Under the pieces are notes generated by a model that was not told the DNA's origin, did not search any database, and saw nothing but the letters and a program-made list of their open reading frames with translations. From a bacterium (GTDB lineage: Bacteria > CAIWAD01): DNA of 64,000 bases. This document shows positions 1-9,111 of the stretch, piece after piece. The DNA lies in contig JAUIFJ010000018.1 of assembly GCA_030429345.1 (NCBI GenBank), positions 1-64,000 of the forward strand, given 5' to 3'. Every line of letters starts with the position of its first letter. Position 1 is the stretch's first letter. A program made the position numbers and the translations under genes.

Positions 1-593
1 GCAGCCTGGGCATTGCGAACCAGGGTGTTGGCCGCCGTGCGCTCGTCGTACACCTCCTGGCGCTTGTCCTTCAGCTTCTTGACCTGGTCCTCAACGCCGC
101 CCAGCTGGATCACCACCTGCTGCTGCTTTTCCGGCTTCATCCGCAAAAACTCACTGGGATCGAAGGCCAGGTGGTTGAAGAACTGGTCCAGCAGGGCCTG
201 GGGGCTGCGGAAGGGGTTGGTCCGGCCATCGGCGTAGATCTTCAGCGACCACTTGCCGCCCTGGCTGATGGATCGGCAGACCCGGATCCGCCCCGGGCTT
301 TCGAACTGCGGATCTTCCGCCGGCACCAGGTCGACCACCAGCTCCGCACGCTCCGCGTCATCGCGGACCACTTCTTTGGGCGCAATCTTCGGCCCACCCA
401 GCGCCACCCAGATGGCCTGCAGGAGGCTCGTCTTCCCCTGCTCATTCCTACCACTCAGGATCACCATGCTGGAATCGGGGTCAAAGCGCACGTTCGCGGT
501 CTTCAGGCGCAGGAAGTTGTCGGCCTGCACGCCGTAGATGCGGTAGCTGTCCGCCAGCTGGGGTTCGGTCTTGTTCTGTTTCTTCGGGGGCAT
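1..593 (-). CDS. SMC/Rad50-like AAA ATPase, partial (C-terminus off the window)
   Basis: The reading frame starts at an ATG on the minus strand and runs off the left edge, so only the N-terminal ~197 residues are visible. After a polar N-terminus there is an ABC/SMC-type ATPase start: a beta strand, then the P-loop GRNEQGKTS near residue 53, followed by LLQAIWVALGG. The end of the visible part (EKQQQVV, then VKKLKDKRQEVYDE) looks like the entry into a coiled coil. This layout is that of AAA_23/Rad50-SbcC-type ATPases that process DNA ends or assist recombination; phages often carry one in the replication module. It is the last visible gene of a leftward run of replication genes, 16 bp downstream of the next gene. 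The missing C-terminus prevents a finer family call. Confidence 0.75.
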   Translation of the reverse strand, partial: MPPKKQNKTEPQLADSYRIYGVQADNFLRLKTANVRFDPDSSMVILSGRNEQGKTSLLQAIWVALGGPKIAPKEVVRDDAERAELVVDLVPAEDPQFESPGRIRVCRSISQGGKWSLKIYADGRTNPFRSPQALLDQFFNHLAFDPSEFLRMKPEKQQQVVIQLGGVEDQVKKLKDKRQEVYDERTAANTLVRNAQA

Positions 594-609
594 GGACACT
601 CCTTCCGTG

Positions 610-975
610 CTACAGCGCGGGGTCGCGGTGCTGCAGCCTGTACATGATGGACCACACACGGCCGAGTGCCCGGCCGTACATGCCATCATGCCTGGGCTGG
701 GCGTGCGCCGCGTTCTTGAAATTGAAATACTGGATGTCGTCACACAGCCGTGCCTGGACGATCTGCACCGTCTCCGGATCGGCGATGATGCGGTATCCGT
801 AGTCGGCTGACGGGGTATCGAGAATCGGGCCCAGCATGTCCGTCCCTTCCGCCGTTCGAAGCAGCAGCTTCAGTTCTACAAGGTGCTGCCGGTCCCGAGC
901 GCGGATCTGCAGCTTGTCCGGCTCGTCCCGGCTGCGGGTGATGCTGTAGAACCCGTGACGTGTGAAAAGCCACAT
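610..975 (-). CDS. small conserved phage-type protein of unknown function
   Basis: A 121-residue protein starting MWLFTRHGFYSI, with an AAAGGA ribosome binding site 6 bases before the ATG. The N-terminus resembles a family of short uncharacterised proteins in phages and bacteria that begin MWLxTxxGFYSI and continue with an IRAR-type strand; that family recollection is from memory. No catalytic motif, signal peptide or membrane segment is visible. It lies between the primase/helicase gene (12 bp upstream) and the Rad50-like ATPase, so a role accessory to replication is an inference from position only. Confidence 0.6.
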   Translation of the reverse strand: MWLFTRHGFYSITRSRDEPDKLQIRARDRQHLVELKLLLRTAEGTDMLGPILDTPSADYGYRIIADPETVQIVQARLCDDIQYFNFKNAAHAQPRHDGMYGRALGRVWSIMYRLQHRDPAL

Positions 976-987
976 GGTCGTTCCTTT

Positions 988-3939
988 CTAGAATGGGACG
1001 TCGTCGAACGGGATGTCCCCCTGGCTCTGGGGCGGATCGGTTCCGACTCCTAGGGCAGGCGCGGCGCTCTCGACAACTCTTGTTTGTGATGCAGATGCAG
1101 TATTTGATGTCTTGCCAGAAGCTTCACCGGCATCTTCCGGCTCTTCCCCACCCACGCGAATCAATGCTTCTCGAACTGCCTCGGCCTTCAGGTACAAAGT
1201 CTGGTAACGTTTCGTCCCCAATCGCCTTCTGCGTATACCTTCTTCACGGACTACATTCACCTTCCTGAGTGCAGAGGTCAATTTGTGACTGGTCATCTTG
1301 AAATCGGATGGCCATTGCCCTGCATCGACAAGTTCATCGTGAACCAGATCCTTGATCTTGGCCGTTTGATACTCGTGTGGAAACTGAAGCTCCTCCAACC
1401 CTTCGCGACTGTCTCCTTCCAGGATGTTCAGCAATGTCTGCAGGATCAGAATGTCCATGTCCGTGCGACGGTTCTTTTCTTCCTCGTCCTTCCGCTTCTG
1501 CAGCTGTGTTTGCCGCAATCGCTGCACAATGGATTGTGTTTCATCCTTGCACTCCAGATCGATCAGCCGGGCAATGGTGAACAAGGGCAGCCATGTCTCA
1601 CGCTCGCGGCCCGTCAGGTCCGGAAACTCCACTTCCGGATCACTGGTCATGGTGATTCTGAGGTGGGCGAACCTGGTCAGCGCCCAGCAGTGCAGCTTGT
1701 TCCGCAGTTTTCGTGTACGAATGTCCAGCTCAGTACTGGTCTTCGCCCAATCCAGAAAGTTGCGCGCCCCATCCCTGTCGTATTTCAGGCAGCGGACCAG
1801 GATGCACCGGCTAGCCAACACACGATCGATCTCTTTTGTACCGCCCAGGCACTTTGGGCCGTAGGTTCTGAAGGACTGCAGCTGGTTGTCGTCTCCGCTG
1901 GCACGCTTGACCATCCCCCCCTTCTTGTAGCTTCCATTCAACACCAACTTCTGGGCGAAGTAAACGGACCCCGGTTCCGGGTTCGTGAAATTCTCCGCTT
2001 CATCATAGATCGATGTACCACGATTGGCGTGTGACTCCCTGAAAATCGCAGCCTCCGAAGTACTGTCCGACTTCGATGTATTGAAGGCCAGCAGTTTGAT
2101 GAGATCCATGCCAGCGGACTTGCCGGATTCATGCCTGCCATGGAAGTGCAGGAATCCGATCGCATCGAAGAGGGGATACACATAGGTCATCATAACCCAG
2201 ATCGCTATCAGATCGTGCTGGTGCTCCTCGGGATACCAGATGTACTGTTCGAACAGATGCCTGATATCCCGAAACAGGTCCCGCGTGCTGGGAGTGCAGG
2301 ACGCAGGATCATTGAGGAACCGGGCAAGCGAGTATTCTTCTGCCGGTTCCTTGCTCCAGTTGGGCAGGGTACGTTCAGGAAAGTTCAGAGACTTCGGATC
2401 ACCAGGGTCTCGATCGTGATACAGGATGATCTTCGAACTGGGCTTTCCCTCAAGGATCCTGCTTTCAATCAGGCAAGGCATCTCCCCTGCAATTTCATCA
2501 TTGGATTCGTGCTCAAGCCACACTCCGATGTGCCCTACGGGCTCAGTGCCAGTGAAATCAAAATCCAGCGCCGGGCTGAAAGACTTCTTGTCTCGAAAGA
2601 CGAACTTCAGGCTCTCTGCAGAAGTGCCCTCCGCTTTGTCCTGTGATCCACTCTTCTGAGCATCCTTGTGAACGCGCACAGCCTCCTGCATGTCTTTGCG
2701 CAATTCGGAGACCGGGCAATCCAGCCTGGTGCGCAGACGCTTCAACCACTGCGCTTGTTCGACACCGGTTTCTGCTGCAAGCCGCAGAAGCAGCTGGTTC
2801 AGCAGTTCCTTGTGATCACGGGTCAGCCACTCGCCCGCCTGCACATCGGGCAGCTGGTCGATCATGTACTCCAGCAGGGGCGGGGCCTGCTGGACCAGCT
2901 GCTGGAACTCCTCGGCCGTGTGGCCGGCGCGCGCCCAGTCGTTGATGTCATTGGCGTCCGGGATGTGCAGGATGCGCACTTCCCCGTCCTGTATCTCGGA
3001 CTGGATGGCCTGGGCGGTCTTCAACACGTTCTTCCGGCCCGCCTCGTCGTTGTCCCACACGAGGGTCAGGGTCTCGACCCGTTTGAATTTCCGGGCATGC
3101 TTGACGGCATGGACGCCCAGGTTCCCGACGGCCGGGATTCCCCAGTCCATGAGGGTCCAGCAGTCGGGGACGCCTTCGGTGAGCACGACTTGCCGATGAT
3201 GCAGGTCGTCCTCGTTGTACAGGCCTGCAGGGCCCGGCAAGTGGATGTACTTGGCCCGCTGATCCGGATCCAGTGAGCGGAAGGTCATGCCAACCACGCG
3301 CTGGCGGCGCATGAGGGGAATGGAGATTCGCGTGTCGTAAAACAGCCGCCTCCACTCGCCCTTGTCATTCAGCCGGCGCAGGCCCAGCTCGTTGTACTCC
3401 TCGGGCTCGTAGCCCGCCAGCCCCGGATGCTTGGGCCGGATGTCGTACAGCTTGCGGATCTCGACCAGGCCCAGCAGATGCTGGCGCTGGAAATCCCGGC
3501 CAAAGCCCCGCTTTTCGAGGTAGGCGCGCGCGCCTTGCGCTGCTTCCGTCTCCCCCTGCAGCCAGCCGGCGCAGGCGCGGGCCACGGTGGTCAGGATGTC
3601 CTCCCGGCGGCGCCAGGTCTCCAGCTCCTGCCGTTCTTCCTCCGTCGGTGGTTTGACTTCCAAGCCCAGCATCTGGGCCCCGATCTCCACGGCGGCACGG
3701 AACTCCACCTTTCGCTCGGCCATCAGGTAGTCGAGCACGCTGCCGGCGGACTGGCCGCCCGGGTGGGACCAGCAGATCCAGCTGTTGGTCTCGCGGTAGA
3801 TGGTGAAGCTTGGGCCCGTGTCTTCATGGTCAGGCAGTGGACAGCAGATGCTGCGCTTCCCCGCCGCCTCCTTGGGCAGCAGGGACTCGATGGGCAGGTC
3901 CCGCTTGATTCGCTCGATCAGGTCGCTGTAGTACGCCAT
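988..3939 (-). CDS. DnaG-like primase (CHC2 + TOPRIM) fused to a P-loop ATPase/helicase
   Basis: A 983-residue multi-domain replication protein. Residues 30-75 form a CHC2-type zinc finger with unusual spacing (C33-x4-H38, then C56-x2-H59 instead of a second Cys pair), followed by GGQSAGSVLDYLM. Residues 250-335 are a TOPRIM domain, with the acidic motif LTEGVPD (252-258) and WDNDEAG (295-301). A C-terminal ATPase has Walker A GRHESGKS (601-608) and a Walker B-like IYDEAEN (644-650). It would synthesise primers and probably unwind DNA, as T7 gp4-like and plasmid primase-helicases do. The extreme C-terminus, DIPFDDVPF, closely resembles the SSB tail that binds replication partners. It lies between the fused helicase-nuclease gene (9 bp upstream) and the small protein gene downstream. 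Confidence 0.85.
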   Translation of the reverse strand: MAYYSDLIERIKRDLPIESLLPKEAAGKRSICCPLPDHEDTGPSFTIYRETNSWICWSHPGGQSAGSVLDYLMAERKVEFRAAVEIGAQMLGLEVKPPTEEERQELETWRRREDILTTVARACAGWLQGETEAAQGARAYLEKRGFGRDFQRQHLLGLVEIRKLYDIRPKHPGLAGYEPEEYNELGLRRLNDKGEWRRLFYDTRISIPLMRRQRVVGMTFRSLDPDQRAKYIHLPGPAGLYNEDDLHHRQVVLTEGVPDCWTLMDWGIPAVGNLGVHAVKHARKFKRVETLTLVWDNDEAGRKNVLKTAQAIQSEIQDGEVRILHIPDANDINDWARAGHTAEEFQQLVQQAPPLLEYMIDQLPDVQAGEWLTRDHKELLNQLLLRLAAETGVEQAQWLKRLRTRLDCPVSELRKDMQEAVRVHKDAQKSGSQDKAEGTSAESLKFVFRDKKSFSPALDFDFTGTEPVGHIGVWLEHESNDEIAGEMPCLIESRILEGKPSSKIILYHDRDPGDPKSLNFPERTLPNWSKEPAEEYSLARFLNDPASCTPSTRDLFRDIRHLFEQYIWYPEEHQHDLIAIWVMMTYVYPLFDAIGFLHFHGRHESGKSAGMDLIKLLAFNTSKSDSTSEAAIFRESHANRGTSIYDEAENFTNPEPGSVYFAQKLVLNGSYKKGGMVKRASGDDNQLQSFRTYGPKCLGGTKEIDRVLASRCILVRCLKYDRDGARNFLDWAKTSTELDIRTRKLRNKLHCWALTRFAHLRITMTSDPEVEFPDLTGRERETWLPLFTIARLIDLECKDETQSIVQRLRQTQLQKRKDEEEKNRRTDMDILILQTLLNILEGDSREGLEELQFPHEYQTAKIKDLVHDELVDAGQWPSDFKMTSHKLTSALRKVNVVREEGIRRRRLGTKRYQTLYLKAEAVREALIRVGGEEPEDAGEASGKTSNTASASQTRVVESAAPALGVGTDPPQSQGDIPFDDVPF

Positions 3940-3948
3940 GGTGGCTTT

Positions 3949-6015
3949 CTATTTCAGGGCCATCTGGAACAGGTCGGTATCACGGGCGGCCAGAACGGCG
4001 GCTGCGGCGTCGAACTGATGCTCGGAGCGTGCTTTCGTCCGGTCCCACTGGGCTCCTTTCCAGGATTGCCCCGTGCGCGAAGCCCCGGCCTTCACCACAT
4101 CCGCCAGGTGGGCCTTGGTGGCCAGGAGGCTGCCGCCCACACGCTGCTTCACCTCCCCGGGCAGCAGCCACACCGTCGGCACCTCGTGAAAGACCTTTGC
4201 TGCACAGGCCAGGGCCTTGGCGTAGGCCAGGCCTTTCAGGGCGTCCGCGCTCTGGGCACCGGAAGACGGGGTCTCGCAGCAGATGACGGCCGGTGGAAAG
4301 CGGGTGAGAAACGATTGCAGCCCGGCCAGCAGCAGCTCCAGCCGGCGTGTGTCATCGTCGGAGACCCGAAGACCCAGTTTCTTGTCCGACTTGGCCGTCA
4401 CGATGGTCTGGATTCCCGCCGGCCACCAGGCCGAAAGTTCGATGGCCACCAGGCCGAAGTGGGTAAAACTGGGATCCATGCCGACGGCAAAGCGTGTGGC
4501 ACCCGCCACCTGCGGGCCAAGCCGCGGGGGCTTGAGGATCGGAGCGCCGGTATCGATGGTCAGCTGCGTGCGCGACGCCACGGGCTCGCCCTTGACGATC
4601 TCCGCCCGCAGCTTGTGATACGCTTTCTTGCGCTGGTTGTACTGGCGCACCAGAGGCTTGCTGTCCCCGCCCACGTGGACCACGCCGCTATCCACGAAAT
4701 CGAAGACCTCGCCCCGCTCCTTGCCTGGACAAGCGCGCATCACGCGGCCCACACGCTGCTCGACACGACTCTCGCTCTTGGCCGGGAAGGTGAGCAGCAG
4801 GGTGTTCAGCTCGGGGATGTTGAGCCCCTCGTCGGCCACAGTGCTGGCGAAGAGCACGCGGACCGCGCCGGCGCGCACGCTCTTCCGAACTAGCCGCCGG
4901 GTGTCCTTCTTGACCTTCCCCACCAGCAGCTCGCCCTGGATGCCACGATCGGCGGCCGCTTCGAAGAGCGGCACCAGGTGGTCCTCCACCCGGCCAGAAA
5001 GCACGAGGATCACGCGGTCCGGGTCGTTGTACAGCTGGGCCAGCAGGTCCAGGATCTGCTTGTTGCGCGCGGCGTTGCCGGCTAGTGCGTCGGCCAGGGC
5101 CTGCCAGTCGGCTGCCCCGCCGTAGGGGAAGGTGAAGGCCGTGTGGATCTCATGGATCCGCGCCGGCACCAGGTAGCCCTGGTCCAGCAGCGACCGCTGA
5201 TCTGTCTCGTGGATCACGGGTCCAAAGGTGTCGGTCAGTTTCTGGGTCAGGCCATCCGCCCGCTCGGGCGTGGCCGTCAGGGCCAGGCGGTACTTGGCGG
5301 GGCACTGGCCGATGATCCGGTCGAAAGTCGTGGCCGGCGCGTGATGTCCTTCATCCAGGATCATGCAGCCGAAGGCGCTGAGGGCGCTTCGCAACACCTC
5401 CTCCTGCATGCGCGCCAGGGACTGGACGGTGGCGATCGCCAGGGTTTGCCCGGGCTTCATCGCCGGCTTCTTTGCCGACAACTGGGCGACCTCGATTCCC
5501 AGCTGCTCCTCAATCGCTTCCGCCCACTGGTCCACCAGATCCAGCGTGTGGACCAGGATCAGGGTCGGTTGGCAAATCTGCGCGACGGCCGCAAGGGCGG
5601 TGAAGGTCTTGCCGCCGCCGGCGGGGATGACCACCACGCCCTGGACACGGTCGACCATGGCGCCGCAGGCTTTCTGCTGGTAGGGCCGGAGCGCCCAGCC
5701 CCCGGCCTTGAAGGCCACACGGTCGTGTGACATGCGCAGGTCGCGCACGCCCGGCCAGGGATGGATCGATCGCTTGAGCAGATCGATGGCCCCGCGGGGC
5801 ACTGTGAGCTCGGTCCGGTCCTCGGTCCAGCCTTCCAGCCTGGGCGGAATCTGCACCCACTTCCCGTCCACCTTCTTCATCGGCCGCTGCTTCCCCCGCC
5901 GCTTGGCCCCCAGGTACTCGGGGTTGGGGTAGCTCAAATTCTTCTGAATCTGCTTGCGGGCCAGGGCGCTTAGCAGGCGACTGGGCACACGGATCACGGA
6001 ATCGACGGTGATCAT
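3949..6015 (-). CDS. SF2 helicase fused to a RuvC-like Holliday-junction resolvase
   Basis: A 688-residue fusion. Residues 100-430 are an SF2 helicase of the XPB/UvsW type: Walker A PAGGGKT (131-137), DEGH box (221-224), TATPERADG (from about 247) and arginine-finger motif EQRVGRVMR (419-427). Residues 508-688 look RuvC-like: GMDPSFTHFG (512-521, first catalytic Asp), CCETP (580-583, Glu) and EHQFDAAAAVLAA with the final acidic/His pair (H666, D669). The start at 6015 is chosen because it has a GAGGAA ribosome binding site and lies just past the upstream stop (6023); a longer reading frame would overlap the upstream gene with low-complexity sequence. Helicase plus resolvase in one chain would couple branch migration to junction cleavage, a reasonable inference given that UvsW branch-migrates and RuvC cleaves. 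Confidence 0.85.
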   Translation of the reverse strand: MITVDSVIRVPSRLLSALARKQIQKNLSYPNPEYLGAKRRGKQRPMKKVDGKWVQIPPRLEGWTEDRTELTVPRGAIDLLKRSIHPWPGVRDLRMSHDRVAFKAGGWALRPYQQKACGAMVDRVQGVVVIPAGGGKTFTALAAVAQICQPTLILVHTLDLVDQWAEAIEEQLGIEVAQLSAKKPAMKPGQTLAIATVQSLARMQEEVLRSALSAFGCMILDEGHHAPATTFDRIIGQCPAKYRLALTATPERADGLTQKLTDTFGPVIHETDQRSLLDQGYLVPARIHEIHTAFTFPYGGAADWQALADALAGNAARNKQILDLLAQLYNDPDRVILVLSGRVEDHLVPLFEAAADRGIQGELLVGKVKKDTRRLVRKSVRAGAVRVLFASTVADEGLNIPELNTLLLTFPAKSESRVEQRVGRVMRACPGKERGEVFDFVDSGVVHVGGDSKPLVRQYNQRKKAYHKLRAEIVKGEPVASRTQLTIDTGAPILKPPRLGPQVAGATRFAVGMDPSFTHFGLVAIELSAWWPAGIQTIVTAKSDKKLGLRVSDDDTRRLELLLAGLQSFLTRFPPAVICCETPSSGAQSADALKGLAYAKALACAAKVFHEVPTVWLLPGEVKQRVGGSLLATKAHLADVVKAGASRTGQSWKGAQWDRTKARSEHQFDAAAAVLAARDTDLFQMALK

Positions 6016-6022
6016 GGGTTCC

Positions 6023-8017
6023 TCAGGAAAAGGGGTCGTCGTCGTCTGACAGGAAGGACTGAATGGCCTGGATCTCGGTGGACAGCATGCCGCCCGGAAT
6101 GGATTTGAGGAACTGATGGCCATAGCGCTTGGTCTTCACGCGCCCGTCCATCAGCAGCATGACGCCCCGGTCCGTATCACGGCGGATCAAGCGCCCGAAG
6201 ATCTGCTTGAAGGTGATCAGCGAAAGCGGCAGGCTGTGGCGGAAGAACCAGCCCTTGGGATCGTGCTCCGCGATCCAGTCCATGACCGGGTCCGCGGGCG
6301 AGGGAAAGGGCAGGCGATCCAGGGCAACGAGCGACAGGGCTTCCCCGGGAACATCGATGCCCTGGAAGAAGGTCCGCGTGGCGAACAGCACACTCGACAC
6401 ATCGTCCTTGAATCGCTGGATCAGCACCGTGCTGGGCGCGCTGCCCTGGCGGAAGCACCGGTATCCCAGACGGCCGAACTCGGGCTCCAGGGCGTGCCAG
6501 GCTTCCTGCATCGCCGCGTTGGACGTGAAGAGCAGGAGGCTCCGTCCCCCAGCCGCGGGCACCGCCCGAGCCAGAGTATCGATCATCCGGTCCCGGAAGT
6601 CTTCGGCATTCGGTTCCGGCAGCTGGTCGGGCACGACAACCAGGGCGCTGGACCGGAAATCGAAGGGGCTGGGAAGGATCAGCTGGCGGGTCCGGCCTTC
6701 CGGCAAGCCCAGGCGATCGCGAATGAAGCTGAAGTCGTTTCGTGTCGTAGTCAGCGTGGCGCTCGTGCCCACGAAGGCCTGCAGCTGGGGAAACAGGTTG
6801 GCCGCCAGGTGCTTGGCCACCGACACCGGTTTGCCACACAGCTTTCCCAGAGTGGGCCCCGCCTTCGGCGCCCAGGTCTCAACCCAGTACACCCACTCCG
6901 GATCCTCCTGGTCGACCAGGAACTTGATCTTTCGGCAGGCTTCCCGGCACTGGGCCTCCCTGCGTTCCAGCTGCTTGTACCGCTTGCCCTCCGGGTCCTC
7001 CCCCTTCTTCACAGACTGCAGCTCCCGCCGCGCCTGGTCCACGCACAGCAGCAGCTCCGAGGGGTCCGCGCAGCCCGGGCGCGTGATCCGCACCCTGTTG
7101 GTCTCGCGGAAGCGCGCGGCGTTCAGGGCACGTGCAAAGCGCTCCGCCGCCTGGTCCAGCCGCTCCCACGTCTCGCCGGACAGGAAGGACTTGAGCGACC
7201 GGAAGGACCAGCGGCCGATGTCCTCGCCGGCGAAGTTGGCCCCGATCTCCGGGATTTCGTGTGCTTCATCTGCGATCAAGATGTCATACGGGGGCAGCAC
7301 ACGTGCCCGGTCGGCCGTCCGCATCCGGACCTGCAGGTCCGCGAACAGGAGGTGGTAGTTGGTGACCACGATGTCCGCATCGGCGGCTGCCTCGATCGCT
7401 GCCTTGTGGAAACAGGGAAGCTCACAGCCCGCGCATTCCCCGGTGTCCGTGACCGCGAACTGGCGCCACACGCGGGGACCGGGCTTGAAGTCCAGCTCAC
7501 TAACATCCCCGCTGCCGGTCTTGTTGGCCCAGTCCAAAACGGCCCGGAACTCCTCCTCGTCTTCCTGGGCCAGTCCGCCACCTTTGAAGAACCCGCTGTT
7601 GTGCTCGGTCAGCTTATCCACACACACGAACTGCTGCCGGCCCTTCATCAGTGCGAACTTGAAGTCCACGGGCAGCAGGTCCCGCAGGAAGGGCAGGTCC
7701 TTCCCCACCAGCTGCTCCTGCAGCGCGATGTTGGCCGTGGCGATCACCACACGCTGCAGGTTCGGCACGGCATGCAGGATCGCCGGGATGAGATACGCCA
7801 AGCTCTTGCCCGTACCCGTGGGGGCCTCGACCAGCAGCTCGCGCTCATCGCGCAGCGTGTCGTACACCGCCCCGGCCATTCGGATCTGACTCTCGCGTGC
7901 CTGGTAGCCCTCTAGACTGCCGGCCATCAGACCATTGGGTCCCAGAACCTGGGCAGGGGTGAGTAAAAGCTGTGTGCTACCCGTTTGCGGGGCAGCCGGT
8001 TCTACACTGAATGCCAT
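6023..8017 (-). CDS. DinG/XPD-family ATP-dependent DNA helicase
   Basis: A 664-residue SF2 helicase of the DinG/Rad3 group. Walker A is EAPTGTGKS (about residues 64-72), the DEAH box is IADEAHE (248-254), and the C-terminal helicase half contains the late motif GRLIRR. Four cysteines at 132, 195, 198 and 202 fit the Fe-S cluster of XPD/DinG helicases. DinG unwinds 5'-tailed DNA, D-loops and R-loops. The protein ends in FLSDDDDPFS, an acidic tail close to that of the SSB-like protein encoded next to it. The stop is 8 bp before the start of the helicase-nuclease gene, so the two are probably cotranscribed. Confidence 0.9.
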   Translation of the reverse strand: MAFSVEPAAPQTGSTQLLLTPAQVLGPNGLMAGSLEGYQARESQIRMAGAVYDTLRDERELLVEAPTGTGKSLAYLIPAILHAVPNLQRVVIATANIALQEQLVGKDLPFLRDLLPVDFKFALMKGRQQFVCVDKLTEHNSGFFKGGGLAQEDEEEFRAVLDWANKTGSGDVSELDFKPGPRVWRQFAVTDTGECAGCELPCFHKAAIEAAADADIVVTNYHLLFADLQVRMRTADRARVLPPYDILIADEAHEIPEIGANFAGEDIGRWSFRSLKSFLSGETWERLDQAAERFARALNAARFRETNRVRITRPGCADPSELLLCVDQARRELQSVKKGEDPEGKRYKQLERREAQCREACRKIKFLVDQEDPEWVYWVETWAPKAGPTLGKLCGKPVSVAKHLAANLFPQLQAFVGTSATLTTTRNDFSFIRDRLGLPEGRTRQLILPSPFDFRSSALVVVPDQLPEPNAEDFRDRMIDTLARAVPAAGGRSLLLFTSNAAMQEAWHALEPEFGRLGYRCFRQGSAPSTVLIQRFKDDVSSVLFATRTFFQGIDVPGEALSLVALDRLPFPSPADPVMDWIAEHDPKGWFFRHSLPLSLITFKQIFGRLIRRDTDRGVMLLMDGRVKTKRYGHQFLKSIPGGMLSTEIQAIQSFLSDDDDPFS

Positions 8018-8092
8018 GGATCACCTGCAGGAATGAACTAGACCCCGACCAAGCCCGTGGGCCCAGCCGGGGTCAGGGAGAAGGGTCATCAA

Positions 8093-8818
8093 TCAGGAGA
8101 AGGGATCGCCCTCGCCTTCGCCATCGGCCTGGGCGCGCCGCATGGCATCCAGCTCGCCGTCCACCCAGGACCGGGCGGCCTGCAGCTTGTCCGTCGTCAG
8201 CTCCTTGATCTTGCGGAGCCCGAAGTGCTGGGTGAAGTCCTTGGGGATGTCGGCGTTGTAGGCATGCAGGGTCTGCAGGTCCTTCAAGAGCGGCGCCAAC
8301 TGCTCCTCCGTCGCCAGGGTCGCAGGCTTGTCCGTCTCGGTGCCCCCGCCCCCTCCACCTTCTCCGTCGTCGGCCAGGTCATGGAGGGTCAAGCCCGTCA
8401 GGTGCTTGCGCATCTCGGCCGTGATGTCACACTCGGGCAGGATCGTGTACTCCGTGTCCTTGCCGGTTCCGCTGCGTCGGACCTCGAAGACCTTGTTGTC
8501 CACGCCGTACTTGATGTCCAGGTTGTTCACCAGCTTGAAGAACTTCTTCCCCTGCTCCAGGATCTGCAGCCCCTGGTAAACCGGCTGGCCGTTCTCCATC
8601 TCGAAGACCGCGACGTTCATCTTGGTCTTCAGCACCTTGGACTTCCCGCACCCGGGTGTCCAGTCCTGGTAGTTGGACCCGTCCCAGAATGTCTCACGGA
8701 TGTGAGGATCGCCCAGGAAGGCGACCAGGCCGGCGGCCCCGTCATCGATCTTCCAGAACTTCCCGCCTTCCTTGTCATTCTCCTCGAACCGGCGGTTCAT
8801 GTCGTCAAAGCGTCCCAT
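8093..8818 (-). CDS. phage-type single-stranded DNA-binding protein
   Basis: A 241-residue protein. The start at 8818 (MGRFDDMNRRF) has a GGAGGA site 7 bases upstream; a longer frame reaching 9007 would overlap the upstream gene. The body has a basic and aromatic OB-like pattern (FWKIDDG, WDGSNYQDW, KFFKLVNNLD) resembling phage gp32/gp2.5-like ssDNA-binding proteins. It then has a Gly-rich linker (about residues 155-165) and a C-terminal acidic tip, GEGEGDPFS. That layout, a folded core plus flexible linker plus acidic tip, is typical of SSBs. It is expressed just upstream of the DinG-type helicase. The family assignment rests on layout and context rather than a clear motif. Confidence 0.65.
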   Translation of the reverse strand: MGRFDDMNRRFEENDKEGGKFWKIDDGAAGLVAFLGDPHIRETFWDGSNYQDWTPGCGKSKVLKTKMNVAVFEMENGQPVYQGLQILEQGKKFFKLVNNLDIKYGVDNKVFEVRRSGTGKDTEYTILPECDITAEMRKHLTGLTLHDLADDGEGGGGGGTETDKPATLATEEQLAPLLKDLQTLHAYNADIPKDFTQHFGLRKIKELTTDKLQAARSWVDGELDAMRRAQADGEGEGDPFS

Positions 8819-8841
8819 GTGGGATTCCTCCGTTGAAGTGG

Positions 8842-9111
8842 CTAGTTGATTTCGATTTTGCTCAGCAGGTGGGTGATTGCCGGGTGCTTCCGGACCTCCG
8901 TATCCTGGCCCTCGGGCAGGGCTGGCGGGGCGACGGAGTGCAGGCTTTTCTGGTAGGCGTGATCCACGGCCCTGGCCAGGGCCCAGACCGCTTCGTCTTC
9001 CAGGCAATGGATGGCGGCGATGCCCCCTAGCCGGAGGGTCAGGTCCCGGAAGGCCTGGCGGATCTCCGCCGCGGGTGCGGGTGGCTGGGCTGGCATCGTG
9101 GCTTCAGACAT
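8842..9111 (-). CDS. small protein of unknown function in the replication operon
   Basis: An 89-residue protein with a Pro/Ala-rich N-terminus and a predicted helical core (EIRQAFRDLTLRLGG, ALARAVDHAYQKSLH). No recognised motif, signal or membrane segment. It lies 23 bp upstream of the SSB-like gene. Its ribosome binding site (AAGGAG) sits in the loop of a perfect 8-bp stem whose 3' arm abuts the ATG, so translation may be controlled by RNA structure. Function unknown. Confidence 0.6.
   Translation of the reverse strand: MSEATMPAQPPAPAAEIRQAFRDLTLRLGGIAAIHCLEDEAVWALARAVDHAYQKSLHSVAPPALPEGQDTEVRKHPAITHLLSKIEIN

Noticed and set aside
6016-6123. N-terminal extension of the helicase-nuclease fusion
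   Set aside because: It overlaps the DinG gene, is Pro/Ser/Thr-rich, and a good ribosome binding site precedes the internal ATG at 6015.
6116-7915. 600-codon plus-strand frame
   Set aside because: Antisense to the DinG-type helicase, with no recognisable protein features.
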